From Tautonia sociabilis (lineage in GTDB: Bacteria; Planctomycetota; Planctomycetia; Isosphaerales; Isosphaeraceae), in assembly GCF_003977685.1 (NCBI RefSeq), contig NZ_RYZH01000013.1:1-59807 (forward strand): a stretch of DNA of 59,807 bases, read 5' to 3'. The position numbers and the translations under genes are program-made. Below, one piece after another: positions 18,283-27,106 of the stretch. The notes beneath the pieces were generated by a model that was given only the letters and a program-made list of their open reading frames with translations, had not been told where the DNA came from and made no database searches. How positions within the stretch are numbered: the stretch's first letter is position 1; every line of letters begins with the position of its first letter.

Positions 18283-18867
18283 TCCCCCCCCACTCCCTCG
18301 TCGCCGGCCTTCCCGACCCGATTGATCCGGTACGGCCAGCCCTCGGCGTCGATCGTGTCGGTCAAACGGGAGAGCCAGTGGGTCTTCCCTCCGGTCTCGC
18401 CCCGGACGGTGATGACGGTCGGGAGGCCGCCCCCTCCCGAGATGTCGAGGTCGACCTCACCGACCAGCCCGCTCGACGGGGCCGGGGTCGCGTCGAACTC
18501 GACCGACCAGAATCCTCCCGGCTTGCTCGTCCGGGACGTGGAGGTCCCGACGACGGCGGAGTATCGGCCCCCGTCGAGCAGTTCCGGCTGTTCGAGGAGG
18601 GAACGGATCAGCCGATACTGGTTCTCTGAGGCGACCATGGCGGCGACCCGGGGGTCGTTCTCGGCGTTGGCGACGCGATCGGGCCAGCCGAGTCGGTCGA
18701 GGTGGGCGGCCAGTGCCTCGATGACGGCCGCGTTGGCCGGACGGCCGAGGTCCTGGATCAGGATGGGCCACGATCATAAGCAGGCCCCGCAGCCGGAAGG
18801 ACGGCCGGCGGCGACGGAGAGGGGAGGCCGGAGTGCGGTCTGGGCCGGTCGGCTCGACGGGAGACAT
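18267..18867 (-). pseudogene. Membrane-anchored hypothetical protein interrupted by a 1-nt frameshift
   Basis: Two adjacent frames look like halves of one gene. Frame A starts at ATG 18867 (MSPVEPTGP) and reaches RRPSFRLRGLLMIVA, a very typical planctomycete N-terminal anchor. It then degenerates into Pro/Arg-rich sequence. Frame B is open from ~18773 to 18267 without a usable start. It reads ILIQDLGRPANAAVIEALA, then LGWPDRVANAENDPRVAAM and MVASENQYRLIRSLLEQ, and ends as a soluble domain. Removing one base from the GGG at 18765-18767 joins them seamlessly (MIVAILIQDLGRP) into 199 aa. It is either a real disruption or a base-calling or assembly error in the short G run. Function unknown. Confidence 0.7.
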
Positions 18868-18934
18868 GGCGGACAGGCTCCAGAGAACAGCCCGCGGGGC
18901 CAGCGGCTTCGCCCCCGACGGCCCGGGGGGTAGA

Positions 18935-18980
18935 CGACGGCCCCGGCCGCGACCCGCAAGGGTCGCCACCGGGGCCGTCG
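18935..18980. terminator. Long two-segment hairpin with GCAA tetraloop
   Basis: The outer arms (18935-18946 and 18969-18980, CGACGGCCCCGG / CCGGGGCCGTCG) pair over 12 bp. A 2x2 internal loop follows, and then inner arms GCGACCC / GGGTCGC pair over 7 bp and close a GNRA-type GCAA loop. It sits 43 nt past the S41 protease stop, on that gene's downstream side. There is no T-run. Confidence 0.6.
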
Positions 18981-19003
18981 CAGCGCGGACACATAGCGAT
19001 TAG

Positions 19004-19027
19004 ACTGATCGAAGCGTTTTGATCAGT
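19004..19027 (-). terminator. Short hairpin over the S41 protease stop codon
   Basis: The 7-bp arms ACTGATC and GATCAGT flank a 10-nt loop and include the protease stop (TCA at 19023-19025 on the plus strand). It may act with the larger hairpin at 18935. Confidence 0.35.
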
Positions 19028-21125
19028 TGTTATGGCGGTCGCCGGCGCGGACGGGAGCGGAGGCGACCACCTCGGCGCCGAGGGTCACGTAGTCGCCGAC
19101 GATCTTCAAGACCTCCTCGTTGTAGAACGAGTCGGTGTTCCAGACCTTCTTCTCCTCGCCGGCTCGGCCGGAGGCGATGGCTTCGGGCTGGTCCATGAGT
19201 TCGTCGACCTCGTCGTCCTCGTCCTTCTGGAACTCGGCGAAGAACTTCTCCTTGTTGAGCGGGAGTTCCTTGCGGTTTTGCCGCTCGATGAACTTCTGGA
19301 TCGCCTCGGACTGCTTCTGGAACTTCTCGCTGGTTCGGCGACGCTCGAGGGAGCGTTCGGTGAGCAGGGAGACCAGCTCGGCGGGGACTCGGTTGTAGTG
19401 GTCGTGCGGCAGGTCGTCGATCTTGTCGAAGGCCAGGGCGTTGTCCATTTCCCCCTCGCCGAGCTGCTGGATGTGGTCGGCGACCGAGGGGATGTGCACG
19501 TCGGGGGTGACGCCGCGGACCTGGGTGCTCATGCCGTTGGCCCGGTAGAACTGCTGGATCGTCAGCCGAAGGGCGCCGAGGTTCGGGAACCCGGCGGGGT
19601 TGCTGAGCCAGTTGTTCAGGTCGATGATGCTCTGGACCGTGCCCTTGCCGAAGGTGCTGGAGTCGCCGATGATCAGCCCTCGGCCGTAGTCCTTGATGAC
19701 GCCGGCGAAGATCTCCGAGGCGCTGGCGCTGGTATGGCTGATGAGGACGGCCAGCGGGCCGTCGTAGGCGGTGCCGGCGTCCTCGTCGTTGTAAGGCAGG
19801 ACGCCATCGGCGTCTCGGACGCGGACGACCGGGCCGGTGTCTATGAACAGGCCGGACAGGGAGATCGCCTCCAGCAGCAGGCCGCCGCCGTTGCCCCGGA
19901 GGTCGATCAGGACGCAATCGACGTCCTGGCCCTTGAACTCCTCGAGCAGCCTGCGGCAGTCGGCGGTGGCGGAGACGGCGTCCTTGTCTCCCCGGCGGAC
20001 GGCGGCGGTGTCACCGTAGAAACTGGGAAGGTTGATGACGCCGATCTTCAGCGGCGTGCCGTCGGGAGCCTTCGTTTCGATCACCTCGCCCTTGGCGTGC
20101 TGGTCGGCCAGTTCGATCTTCTCCCGGGTGATGACGTAGGTCTCCCGAGCCTTGGTGCCGGCCGGCTGGACGATGAGCTTGACGTCGGTGCCCCGGGGGC
20201 CTCGGATGACTCGGACCACGTCGCTGATCTTCTTCTCGTAGAAGTCGATCAGCTCGCCGTCTTCCTTCTCGACCGCGAGGATCTTGTCCTCGGGCTTCAG
20301 GCGGCCGTCCTTTGCGGCGGCGCCACCGGGGATGATCTCCTTGATGACCGGCAGGCCGTCCTCCATCGTCAGGGAGGCGCCGATCCCCTCCAGCGAGAGC
20401 TGGAGCTGCTGACTCATCATGTCTTCCAGGTTCTTCCAGCCCATGTACTCGCTGTGCGGGTCGACCGACTGGGAGAGAGCCGAGAGGTAGTACTCCTTCA
20501 GCTCGAGCATCTCGAACTGGTGGAAGTAGCGGTACAGGTTGTCCTTGTACCGGATCTTCAGGCGACGGACGGCCTCGTCGTAGTCGGTGTCGCCGAGCAT
20601 CTGGACCAGCAGCTGATACTTCAACTCCTTGCGCCAGCGCTCCCGGGCCTCTTCGGCGTCGACGGGGTAGTCGAGGGCGTCGGGGTCGTCGATGTAGGTT
20701 TCCTCGGCGTCGAAGTCGAAGCCGGCATCGAGCAGCTCGTTGATGACCTCGAACCGCTCGTCGAGGCGGGTGAGGAACCGCTCGAAGACGAACAGGGCGA
20801 AGGAGAGGTCGCCGCGCCGGATCTGGTCGTCAAGCTGGTCCTTGAAGGGCTCGAACTCCTCGATGTCGGCCTTGGTGAAGAACAGCTTGCCGCGGTCGAG
20901 GGACTCGATGTACTTCTTGTGCCACCTGGCCGAGATCTCGTCGTCGATTTTCGGCTTGGAGAGGTGGGCCCGCTCGATCAGCTCGGCGACGATCCGAGCG
21001 GTGATCCGGTCGGCCTGGCTGGGCTCGATCTCGGCGTCCTGGGCCCCGAGCAAGGCCGTCACACCAACGGCGACCCCGAGGACCGTCGCCATTCCCTTGA
21101 TCCGATGCGTGGAGAATCGGGGCAT
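19023..21125 (-). CDS. Carboxy-terminal processing (tail-specific) protease, S41, Prc type
   Basis: A 700-aa periplasmic serine protease close to E. coli Prc/Tsp in length and order. A signal peptide (~1-30, ending GAQ) is followed by an N-terminal helical domain (~35-230), a PDZ domain (~240-330, with GIGASLTMEDGLPVIKEI) and the S41 core. The catalytic Ser468 in SASASEIF and Lys494 in FGKGTVQ follow the Ser/Lys dyad, with Gln498 in its usual place. A C-terminal helical extension (~560-650, ERRRTSEKFQKQSEAIQKF) matches Prc's. It trims C-termini of envelope proteins and can tune murein hydrolases. ATG at 21125 begins a proper signal peptide. A TAGAAT-like -10 lies at 21277-21282. It is leftward, divergent from the LysM-like gene. 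Confidence 0.93.
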   Translation of the reverse strand: MPRFSTHRIKGMATVLGVAVGVTALLGAQDAEIEPSQADRITARIVAELIERAHLSKPKIDDEISARWHKKYIESLDRGKLFFTKADIEEFEPFKDQLDDQIRRGDLSFALFVFERFLTRLDERFEVINELLDAGFDFDAEETYIDDPDALDYPVDAEEARERWRKELKYQLLVQMLGDTDYDEAVRRLKIRYKDNLYRYFHQFEMLELKEYYLSALSQSVDPHSEYMGWKNLEDMMSQQLQLSLEGIGASLTMEDGLPVIKEIIPGGAAAKDGRLKPEDKILAVEKEDGELIDFYEKKISDVVRVIRGPRGTDVKLIVQPAGTKARETYVITREKIELADQHAKGEVIETKAPDGTPLKIGVINLPSFYGDTAAVRRGDKDAVSATADCRRLLEEFKGQDVDCVLIDLRGNGGGLLLEAISLSGLFIDTGPVVRVRDADGVLPYNDEDAGTAYDGPLAVLISHTSASASEIFAGVIKDYGRGLIIGDSSTFGKGTVQSIIDLNNWLSNPAGFPNLGALRLTIQQFYRANGMSTQVRGVTPDVHIPSVADHIQQLGEGEMDNALAFDKIDDLPHDHYNRVPAELVSLLTERSLERRRTSEKFQKQSEAIQKFIERQNRKELPLNKEKFFAEFQKDEDDEVDELMDQPEAIASGRAGEEKKVWNTDSFYNEEVLKIVGDYVTLGAEVVASAPVRAGDRHNN

Positions 21126-21546
21126 GAAGCGCGCTCCCGGTCGATCGATAGACTTGGGGACGGGGCGGAGCCGGGCCCTCGCCCGGCCGGAGCGATCGGC
21201 GAGCCTTCCGGCCGACGCCGACGGCGAGGAGACGGGGCGGGTCGTCCGGCCGGACGACCTTCCCTGGGGCTTCATCATTCTACGCGGGAAACCCGTTTTT
21301 GTGCGAGCAGACTTCTCGCCTCCCGACAGGTCGGGCCCCTCCTCCCTCGGCTCGCGGCGAGACACAAAAAACGGGGAGCCTGCGGGAAAGAGGACGGCCG
21401 GCGAAACTCGGGTTATGGTTAACCGAGGAATCCCGGCGCGAGGAGGGGCCGATGGGCTGGGCTCAGGGAGGGGCGGCACCCCCCTGGTTGAGGGGCGTCG
21501 GCCGTGAGCTGATCGCGGCGATCGCCCCGGACTCGGAGCCGAGCCG
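21126..21546. promoter_or_regulatory. Divergent promoter region with A/T-run inverted repeat
   Basis: These 421 nt separate the S41 protease from the LysM-like gene. TAGAAT (minus strand, 21277-21282) is a plausible -10 for the protease, with a poor -35. CCCGTTTTTGTG (21292-21303) and CACAAAAAACGGGG (21363-21376) form an inverted repeat with one extra A, about 60 nt apart. An 8-bp palindrome GGTTAACC lies at 21417-21424. These AT-rich blocks stand out in the GC-rich surroundings. No gene is seen. Confidence 0.4.
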
Positions 21547-21960
21547 ATGCGCCGCCAGGCCGTGATCAGCATGCCGCTGAGCTTCGCCATCGTTCTCCTC
21601 GCCGCGGTCGTCCTCGTCGGGGACGGCCGGATTGGCCCGGCGTCGGAGTCGGCCGCCGCCGGCTCCCGACCAGGACCGGGCACGCTCCCTCCGGAGATCG
21701 GGCCGAAGGCCGCTCAGGAATCCCCCGCCCCGGCTCCGGCCCTGGTCCCGGTGCCGGCTCCCGGACTTCCCCCCGCTCCCGATCTGGGGCCAGTCGGCCC
21801 CGCGTTCGTCGATTCGGCGCCGGGGGAGTCGCTTGAGGACCTCGCACTGCGGGTCTTCGGTTCGGTCGAGATGGCCGGCCCGTTGCAAACCGCCAATCCC
21901 GGGCTGGTGATCGAGCCCTGGCGAGCGCTCCCGGCCGGGACCCGGCTGCGACTGCCCTGA
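21547..21960 (+). CDS. LysM-like membrane-anchored protein
   Basis: A 137-aa protein. An N-terminal hydrophobic segment (~10-26, LSFAIVLLAAVVLVG) anchors or exports it. A Pro/Ala-rich linker (~45-85) is followed by a LysM-like domain (~88-137, PGESLEDLALRVFGS to LPAGTRLRLP). LysM domains bind N-acetylglucosamine polymers such as murein. Because planctomycete murein is thin, the ligand may be another glycan. ATG at 21547 was used. It is divergent from the Prc-type protease, which also works in the envelope. Confidence 0.75.
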   Translation: MRRQAVISMPLSFAIVLLAAVVLVGDGRIGPASESAAAGSRPGPGTLPPEIGPKAAQESPAPAPALVPVPAPGLPPAPDLGPVGPAFVDSAPGESLEDLALRVFGSVEMAGPLQTANPGLVIEPWRALPAGTRLRLP

Positions 21961-22676
21961 GCAAGCCCGGAGCGTCGTCGGGCGGGGGGCATCGGGGTCG
22001 GATCTCGGGCGGTGCGCTGCCGGCGAGGCCTCCTACCTCGATGGATCAGGCAATGGCATAGAGAGTTGGGTCGATCGCGTTGGCTTCGTTCCGCGCGGCC
22101 GCCGCGCCGGGTGCGCGGCGAGCCGCCCTCCTCCGGCTGATGCGGGGCCGGCCGCTGGACCGGCGTGGCACGGCCGCGCCGGACGCTCGACGAGACGCGA
22201 TCCTCCGGGACGGGTGCGCCTCGGTGCGCTGCGGGGGTATCGACGATCCTCCTTACCCTGACTTCACTTGCGACCATTCCGTTGGGTTCGGTCCGCGTCC
22301 CGGGGCGCGCGGTCTTCTCCCCGGATCGGATCGCGATGACGGACCAGGAGGTCCTCAGCGAACGCGGAGGGTCGGCCCTTCGAGGATGCTGGCATTGGTG
22401 GGTCGATGTGTGCGTCCGTGCGTGAGTTCTCGGTGGCTTGGTTGGCGGTTGGGTCTGCGTTCCGGGATGCCAAGGAGTCGACCGGGATCGGGAGGGTCGA
22501 GGGGGGCTGAGGGCGGAGCAGGAGGATCGGGCGTCCGGGATGATCGGCCCCCCCGAGTCATCATCGAGGAGACTCGGAGGGGGGCCCACAAAATCGGAGG
22601 GAGAGGAGGAGGGGACGGGAGGGGGAGGGACGCAAGAGCCGGAGTGATTCTGGTCTGAGGGGATCGGACCGGAGGG
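21961..22676. other. Intergenic region without recognisable gene
   Basis: These 716 nt lie between two convergent genes. Open frames exist on both strands but read as Arg/Pro/Gly-rich low-quality translations without motifs or starts in context. The only clear structure is the hairpin at 22546-22586. An undetected RNA gene cannot be excluded by eye. Confidence 0.4.
22546..22586. terminator. G/C-run hairpin downstream of LamG-like gene
   Basis: GGCCCCCCCGAGTC (22546-22559) pairs with GACTCGGAGGGGGGCC (22571-22586), with one bulged A and an 11-nt loop. It lies about 90 nt beyond the stop of the leftward LamG-like gene. It is probably a terminator. Confidence 0.5.
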
Positions 22677-23366
22677 TCAGTCGGCGAGGAGGCCCCAGAG
22701 GCGGATGTGGCGGAACATGGCGGTGTCGTCGAAGCTGCCGACGCCGACCCGGCCGTGGGTGAAGGTGGTGTCGGTCGAGGTCATGACGGGCGTCTCCATG
22801 TCGTCGAAGTAGACGGCGACGGTGCCGGGGTCGACCCGGCGGACGATCCGGACGTGGTGCCAGTCGTCGGTCCAGGGGGTCCCGGAGGTCCGTTCCTGGG
22901 CGATGGAGACGCGAGGCTCGTCGTTGACGAGGAAGATGCTGTGCGCGTGCGGGTCGGCCTCCTTGCCGAGGTGGACGTAGTAGAAGTGGCTCGGGTCCTG
23001 GTGGCCGAAGAAGAGGCAGGCGTCCCGGTGGCCGTAGTCTCGTCCCGTTTGCTTGACCTCCAGGTCGAGGACGAAGTCGGAGACGTCGAGATCCTCGATC
23101 AGGGCGATGTTGTACGGGGAGCGGACCTTGGGTTCGTAGTCGCTGGCCTGGAATTGCTCCAGCACGAGCGGCCCCTGGTCGATCAGGAAGCGCCAGGCGT
23201 CGGGATCGGTGAAGGACCACGCTCCGGAGCGGTCGGCGTCCGACTCGGGCCGGTCGGACGAGTAGACGAGGGGAAGGTCGCCGGCGACGTCGGGGCGGTC
23301 GGCGTTGTCGGCGACGGCGGAAGCCGGGGCGAGCAGCAAGAGCAGGAGAGCGATGCGGGAGGTCAT
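22677..23366 (-). CDS. Secreted LamG/DUF1080-like domain protein
   Basis: A 229-aa protein. A clean signal peptide (~1-19, LLLLLLAPASAVA) precedes one beta-sandwich domain. Features of the concanavalin-like DUF1080/3-keto-glycoside hydrolase group are visible: WSFTDPDAWRF, FVLDLEVKQTG, DACLFFGHQDPSHFYYVHLG, DDWHHVRIVRR and GRVGVGSFDD. It probably binds or acts on carbohydrate outside the cytoplasm. Whether it is catalytic is not clear. It starts 20 nt after the YchF-like gene and is probably co-transcribed with it. Confidence 0.8.
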   Translation of the reverse strand: MTSRIALLLLLLAPASAVADNADRPDVAGDLPLVYSSDRPESDADRSGAWSFTDPDAWRFLIDQGPLVLEQFQASDYEPKVRSPYNIALIEDLDVSDFVLDLEVKQTGRDYGHRDACLFFGHQDPSHFYYVHLGKEADPHAHSIFLVNDEPRVSIAQERTSGTPWTDDWHHVRIVRRVDPGTVAVYFDDMETPVMTSTDTTFTHGRVGVGSFDDTAMFRHIRLWGLLAD

Positions 23367-23386
23367 GGGGAGGCTCCGGGGAGAGG

Positions 23387-24412
23387 TCAGATGCTGCTGC
23401 GGAAGTACATCACGTCCCCATCCTGGACGATGTAGTTCTTGCCCTCAAGACGCTGGAGGTTCTGGGCCTTGGCCTCCTTCTCGGAGCCGGCGCGCTGGAG
23501 ATCCTCGAAGGCGGTGACCTCGGCTCGGATGAAGCCCCGGGCGAGGTCGGTGTGGATCTTGCCGGCGGCGTCGACGGCGGAGCCTCCCTTCTCGAGGTTC
23601 CAGCCGCGGACCTCGGGCTCGCCGGCGGTGAAGAAGGTGAGGATGCCGACGGCGTCGTAGGCGGCTCGGATGATGCGGTCTCGGCCGAACTCGGTGATGC
23701 CCCACTCCTCCATGAACGAGGAGCGCTCGTCGGGGCTCATCTGCTGGAGTTCCAGTTCGAGCTGGGCGTCGATGGCCAGGGCGTTCGGGGCGGAGGAGGA
23801 AATGGCGTCGGGGACCCCCTCGCCCTGGGGGGCGTTGACCACGACGACGAGCGCTTTGTCGGTGAGCAGGCCGAAGGAGCGCATGGGCTTCTTCTCCTCC
23901 TCGGTCAGGTCGAGGTCGGCGAGGACCTGGCCGGCTTCCAGGGCGGCGGCGCAGCGGCGGACGACGTCGAGTTCCTTGACCAGCGCGTCCCGGTCGGGGC
24001 GAGGCTTCTTGATCTGGGCCTCGAGGGTTTCGGCACGCTTGGTGAGGACGCTCAGGTCGGCGAAGACCAGCTCGTCTCGGAAGTGGGCGAGTTCCGCGGT
24101 CGGGTCGGCGCCGGGGCCGAAGCCGTTGAGGACGACGACCAGGGCGTCTCCCTTGCGGATGAGGGCGAGGCGTTGGGGGTTGTCGCCGTGGCTGCCGGGC
24201 ATCAGGCCGGGAGTGTCGAGGAACTCGACGTGGGCCCGGGTGACTTTCTTGGGCTTGTACATCCCGGCGAGGACGTCGATCCTCGGGTCGTTGAGCACGG
24301 CGATGCCGACCTGGCCCTGCTGGACCTTACCCGGGTCGGGCGAGACGCCCGTCAGCAGTTGGAACAACGTGCTCTTGCCGCTCCCGGCGAAACCGACCAG
24401 GCCCGCTTGCAT
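23387..24412 (-). CDS. YchF/Obg-like P-loop NTPase with C-terminal TGS-like (DUF933) domain
   Basis: A 341-aa cytoplasmic NTPase. The P-loop is GFAGSGKST (residues ~8-16). Switch II reads FLDTPGL (~65-71). A canonical G4 NKxD is absent, as in YchF, where VVVVNAPQG takes its place; YchF proteins prefer ATP. The middle is a coiled-coil region (~120-190). The last ~85 residues (ILTFFTAGEPEVRGW to NYIVQDGDVMYFR) match the DUF933/TGS-like end. It differs from classical YchF in its first motif (FAGSGKST rather than LPNVGKST), so it is a side branch. The likely role is ribosome- or stress-associated. Confidence 0.85.
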   Translation of the reverse strand: MQAGLVGFAGSGKSTLFQLLTGVSPDPGKVQQGQVGIAVLNDPRIDVLAGMYKPKKVTRAHVEFLDTPGLMPGSHGDNPQRLALIRKGDALVVVLNGFGPGADPTAELAHFRDELVFADLSVLTKRAETLEAQIKKPRPDRDALVKELDVVRRCAAALEAGQVLADLDLTEEEKKPMRSFGLLTDKALVVVVNAPQGEGVPDAISSSAPNALAIDAQLELELQQMSPDERSSFMEEWGITEFGRDRIIRAAYDAVGILTFFTAGEPEVRGWNLEKGGSAVDAAGKIHTDLARGFIRAEVTAFEDLQRAGSEKEAKAQNLQRLEGKNYIVQDGDVMYFRSSI

Positions 24413-24784
24413 CGGACTCGTTCCCTTCGGCGTTCCGCGATCGCTGTGTCCGGCCCCGGCGCACGGTCGCTCCGGGAGAGGGAGCCATCATACCAGAAGC
24501 CGGAGGGGGTGGTCTGGCCGTCGGAACCGGGGAAGACGGCGAGGGGCCGATCGGTTCCGTTGCGGAGGAGGCCGGCCGAGCTCTTGACGAGGCTCCGGAA
24601 CGGGAGCGGGTCCGGGGGGTTGCCCTCCGCCTGGAGGGGATTGAGCGGGAGCCCGGACTGGGGAGCCCCTCGGCCGGGAGCGACGGAGGGAGGGCGCGAC
24701 GCTGGTGGCTTCGAGGTCGCCACCGGCGAGGGTCCCGGCCTGAGGCGAGGAGGGATGGGCCGTCCTGGACGGGAGGGAGGCCGA
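24413..24784 (-). promoter_or_regulatory. Intergenic region with extended -10 promoter for the YchF-like gene
   Basis: On the minus strand TGGTATGAT (24495-24487) is an extended -10 (TGn followed by TATGAT). No good -35 was found. The leader would be about 70 nt. The remaining upstream ~290 nt, toward the transglutaminase stop at 24785, carry no convincing gene. Confidence 0.45.
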
Positions 24785-27106
24785 TCAGCCGGCAGCGGGG
24801 CGGAGGCCGGCCTCGAGGGCGTCGAGCTGGGCGTCAAGCTCGGCGATGGCCTCGGAGGCGAGGGGGAGGGCGCCGTATCGGACTCGGTAGAAGGCCTCGA
24901 CGACTCGGGAGGGGACGTCGGTGAGGGGCCGGCCGTCGCCGTCGCGGGCCTGGGTGCCCAGCAGGACGGAGGCACGGCGGGCGAACTCGCGGGGGGTTTC
25001 GGTGGCGGGGCGCTGGAGGCCGTAGGCGTCGAGGACTTTGACGAGGCGGACGTAGGCGGCCAGGGCGCCGGAGGAGTCGTCGGCGAGGTCGTCTCCCTGG
25101 CGGAGGCGTCGGGTCATCAGCCGCCAGAGGCGCCGGGAGAGGACGGAGGCGGCGACGGTCAGGAGCATGACGAGGGAGGAGACGATGAACCCCTTGACGC
25201 TGAAGAAGGCGGTCGGGCTGGGGAAGTCGGTCATCCAGCGGAAGGCGTTGACCAGGGCGGCTCTCATGATGCGGAAGCCCTCTCGGGCCTCCTTCACCAG
25301 GGCTCGGATGGGCTGGTAGAGGAGCTGTTCCTGGCGGTCGGAGTTGAAGCCGGCGATGTAGAAGACCCAGATGTAGCGGATGAAGTCGGCAACCTGGCGG
25401 ATGCTCTGGGGCATCCGGCTGACCTGGGCGACCTGCAGCCTGCGCTCGGCGGGGGGGGTGGGGTCGAGCGTCACCCAGATGGGCAGGCGGTCGCGGTCGG
25501 CGGTATGGCCGACGTACGCCTCGACCCAGCTGTGGGCGTGTCGCTGGCGGATGGTGAACATCTGGGCGAGGTCGTTCCAGTCTCCTCCCTTGAAGCCGTT
25601 GACGACTCGGGAGGGGATGCCCTGGCTGCGGAGCAGCAGGGCGAGGGAGCTGGCGAAGTACTCGCAGTGCCCCCGGCGGCGGTTGAGCAGGAAGTCGAGG
25701 TTGGGGTCGATGGTCGGGTCGTCTCGGCCCATCTGGATGGTGTAGTGGAACTCTCCGGAATCGCGGAGGTAGGACTCCAGGGCTCGGGCGCGGGCGACGA
25801 GGTCGTCGGGGGGGAGGTGGGCGACCCATCGGTCGGAGATCTCGCGGAGCGGGCCGACGAGATCGGGGGGGAGGGAGGTGTACTTGCGGACCCCGTAGGA
25901 GTAGGCCAGGAGATCGTTTTCCCCGGGCTGGACGGGGATGTCGTCGCCGGTGCGTTCGGAGAAGACGACGTAATCGAGCGGGCCGAGGTTGCGGGGGCCG
26001 CCGGTGAGGCGTCGGGCGCGGCGATCGGGTTCTCGGATCAGGGTACCGTCGCTGGCGTTCAGGGAGATGAGGCCCTCGGGGAGGACTCGGATCTCGGCGA
26101 TCGGCCGCAGGGCGAAGAGAACGCGCTCGGACGTCTCTTCCATGTGGATGTGCTGCTCGATGAGGTCCTCGGGACGAACCCGGGAGGCGGGGGGGGAGCC
26201 GACCTGGACGTCGTCTCGGTCTCGGCTCCAGCGGGACTGCTCGTAGCGGGAGAGGGTGACGCCGCGCCAGAGCAATTCCTCCTGGGGCTCGTAGCGGCGG
26301 CCGTCGAGGCGGAGCTCGGCGGTGAAGACGACGGCGTCGTTTTCGAGGATTTCCCCCATCTGGCCGAGGGTGACCTGCTCGCTGAAGCCGGTCAGGTTGC
26401 GGGGGGCCAGGGAGCCTCGGGGGGGCTGGGCCCGGGAGGCGGACCGGGGCATGATCAGGAAGATGAACAGGCCCAGCAGCAGCGTCATGGCCACCGCCCG
26501 GGCGGTGGCCACGAAGAAGGAGAGGCCGAAGAGGCCGGGATAGGGCTCGTCTCCGCCGGAGACGGCTGCCGGAGTCGGGGAGGAGGGGCCGGTCTCGACT
26601 CCGGCGCGCATCGCCTCGCGCTGCAGGTAGAAGAGGCTCAGCACCCAGATGGCCAGGATGGCCCAGGCGACCAGAAGCAGGCCGACGCGGTCCCCTTGGC
26701 TGAGGAAGCAGCCGACGAGCACTTGCATCAGGCCGAGGACGATCAGGTACCAGTCGTCTTCGGGGGCCTTGGGCCGGAACATCTTGACGAGGGTGAGGTA
26801 GTAGAGCCAGTGGCCGCAGGCGATGACGAGCTGGTTGGGGTCGAGCCGGTACTCGAGGTAGACGAGGATCAGGGAGGCGACGCCGAGCAGGTTGGCGGTG
26901 CCGGGACCCAGGCCGAAGCCGCGGCGGCGATCGACGGTGAGATAGGCGACGACGCCGGCCAGGGCCATGACGATCGGGTACAGGCGGGCGTAACGAACGA
27001 AGGAGCCGCCGACCCGGATGGCGGCGTCGGAGTCGATATTCAGGATCAGGGCGGCGAGGAACATCAGCAGATACATGCTGATGCGGTAGAGCGGCGCGAA
27101 GCTCAT
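24785..27106 (-). CDS. Transglutaminase-like membrane protein (DUF3488/TgpA type)
   Basis: A 773-aa protein. About seven membrane helices lie in residues 1-250. A periplasmic transglutaminase-like domain spans ~300-560 and a late helix lies near ~640. The cysteine-protease-like triad is visible: Cys in RRGHCEYFASS, His in RHAHSWVEAY and Asp in VTLDPTPP. The C-terminal cytoplasmic part (YVRLVKVLDAYGLQRPATETPREFA) matches DUF4129-like ends. The start ATG overlaps the DUF58 stop by 4 nt (ATGA, 27103-27106). It is the third gene of a MoxR-DUF58-transglutaminase operon, a widespread set whose function is unsettled. A role in envelope protein processing is inferred. Confidence 0.9.
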   Translation of the reverse strand: MSFAPLYRISMYLLMFLAALILNIDSDAAIRVGGSFVRYARLYPIVMALAGVVAYLTVDRRRGFGLGPGTANLLGVASLILVYLEYRLDPNQLVIACGHWLYYLTLVKMFRPKAPEDDWYLIVLGLMQVLVGCFLSQGDRVGLLLVAWAILAIWVLSLFYLQREAMRAGVETGPSSPTPAAVSGGDEPYPGLFGLSFFVATARAVAMTLLLGLFIFLIMPRSASRAQPPRGSLAPRNLTGFSEQVTLGQMGEILENDAVVFTAELRLDGRRYEPQEELLWRGVTLSRYEQSRWSRDRDDVQVGSPPASRVRPEDLIEQHIHMEETSERVLFALRPIAEIRVLPEGLISLNASDGTLIREPDRRARRLTGGPRNLGPLDYVVFSERTGDDIPVQPGENDLLAYSYGVRKYTSLPPDLVGPLREISDRWVAHLPPDDLVARARALESYLRDSGEFHYTIQMGRDDPTIDPNLDFLLNRRRGHCEYFASSLALLLRSQGIPSRVVNGFKGGDWNDLAQMFTIRQRHAHSWVEAYVGHTADRDRLPIWVTLDPTPPAERRLQVAQVSRMPQSIRQVADFIRYIWVFYIAGFNSDRQEQLLYQPIRALVKEAREGFRIMRAALVNAFRWMTDFPSPTAFFSVKGFIVSSLVMLLTVAASVLSRRLWRLMTRRLRQGDDLADDSSGALAAYVRLVKVLDAYGLQRPATETPREFARRASVLLGTQARDGDGRPLTDVPSRVVEAFYRVRYGALPLASEAIAELDAQLDALEAGLRPAAG

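Noticed and set aside
18764..18777. In-frame TGA before the second half of the broken gene read as selenocysteine (SelA/SelB are in the window)
   Set aside because: The upstream residues in that frame are short and not protein-like, while a one-base deletion joins two convincing halves, so a frameshift is simpler. No SECIS-like hairpin was noticed.
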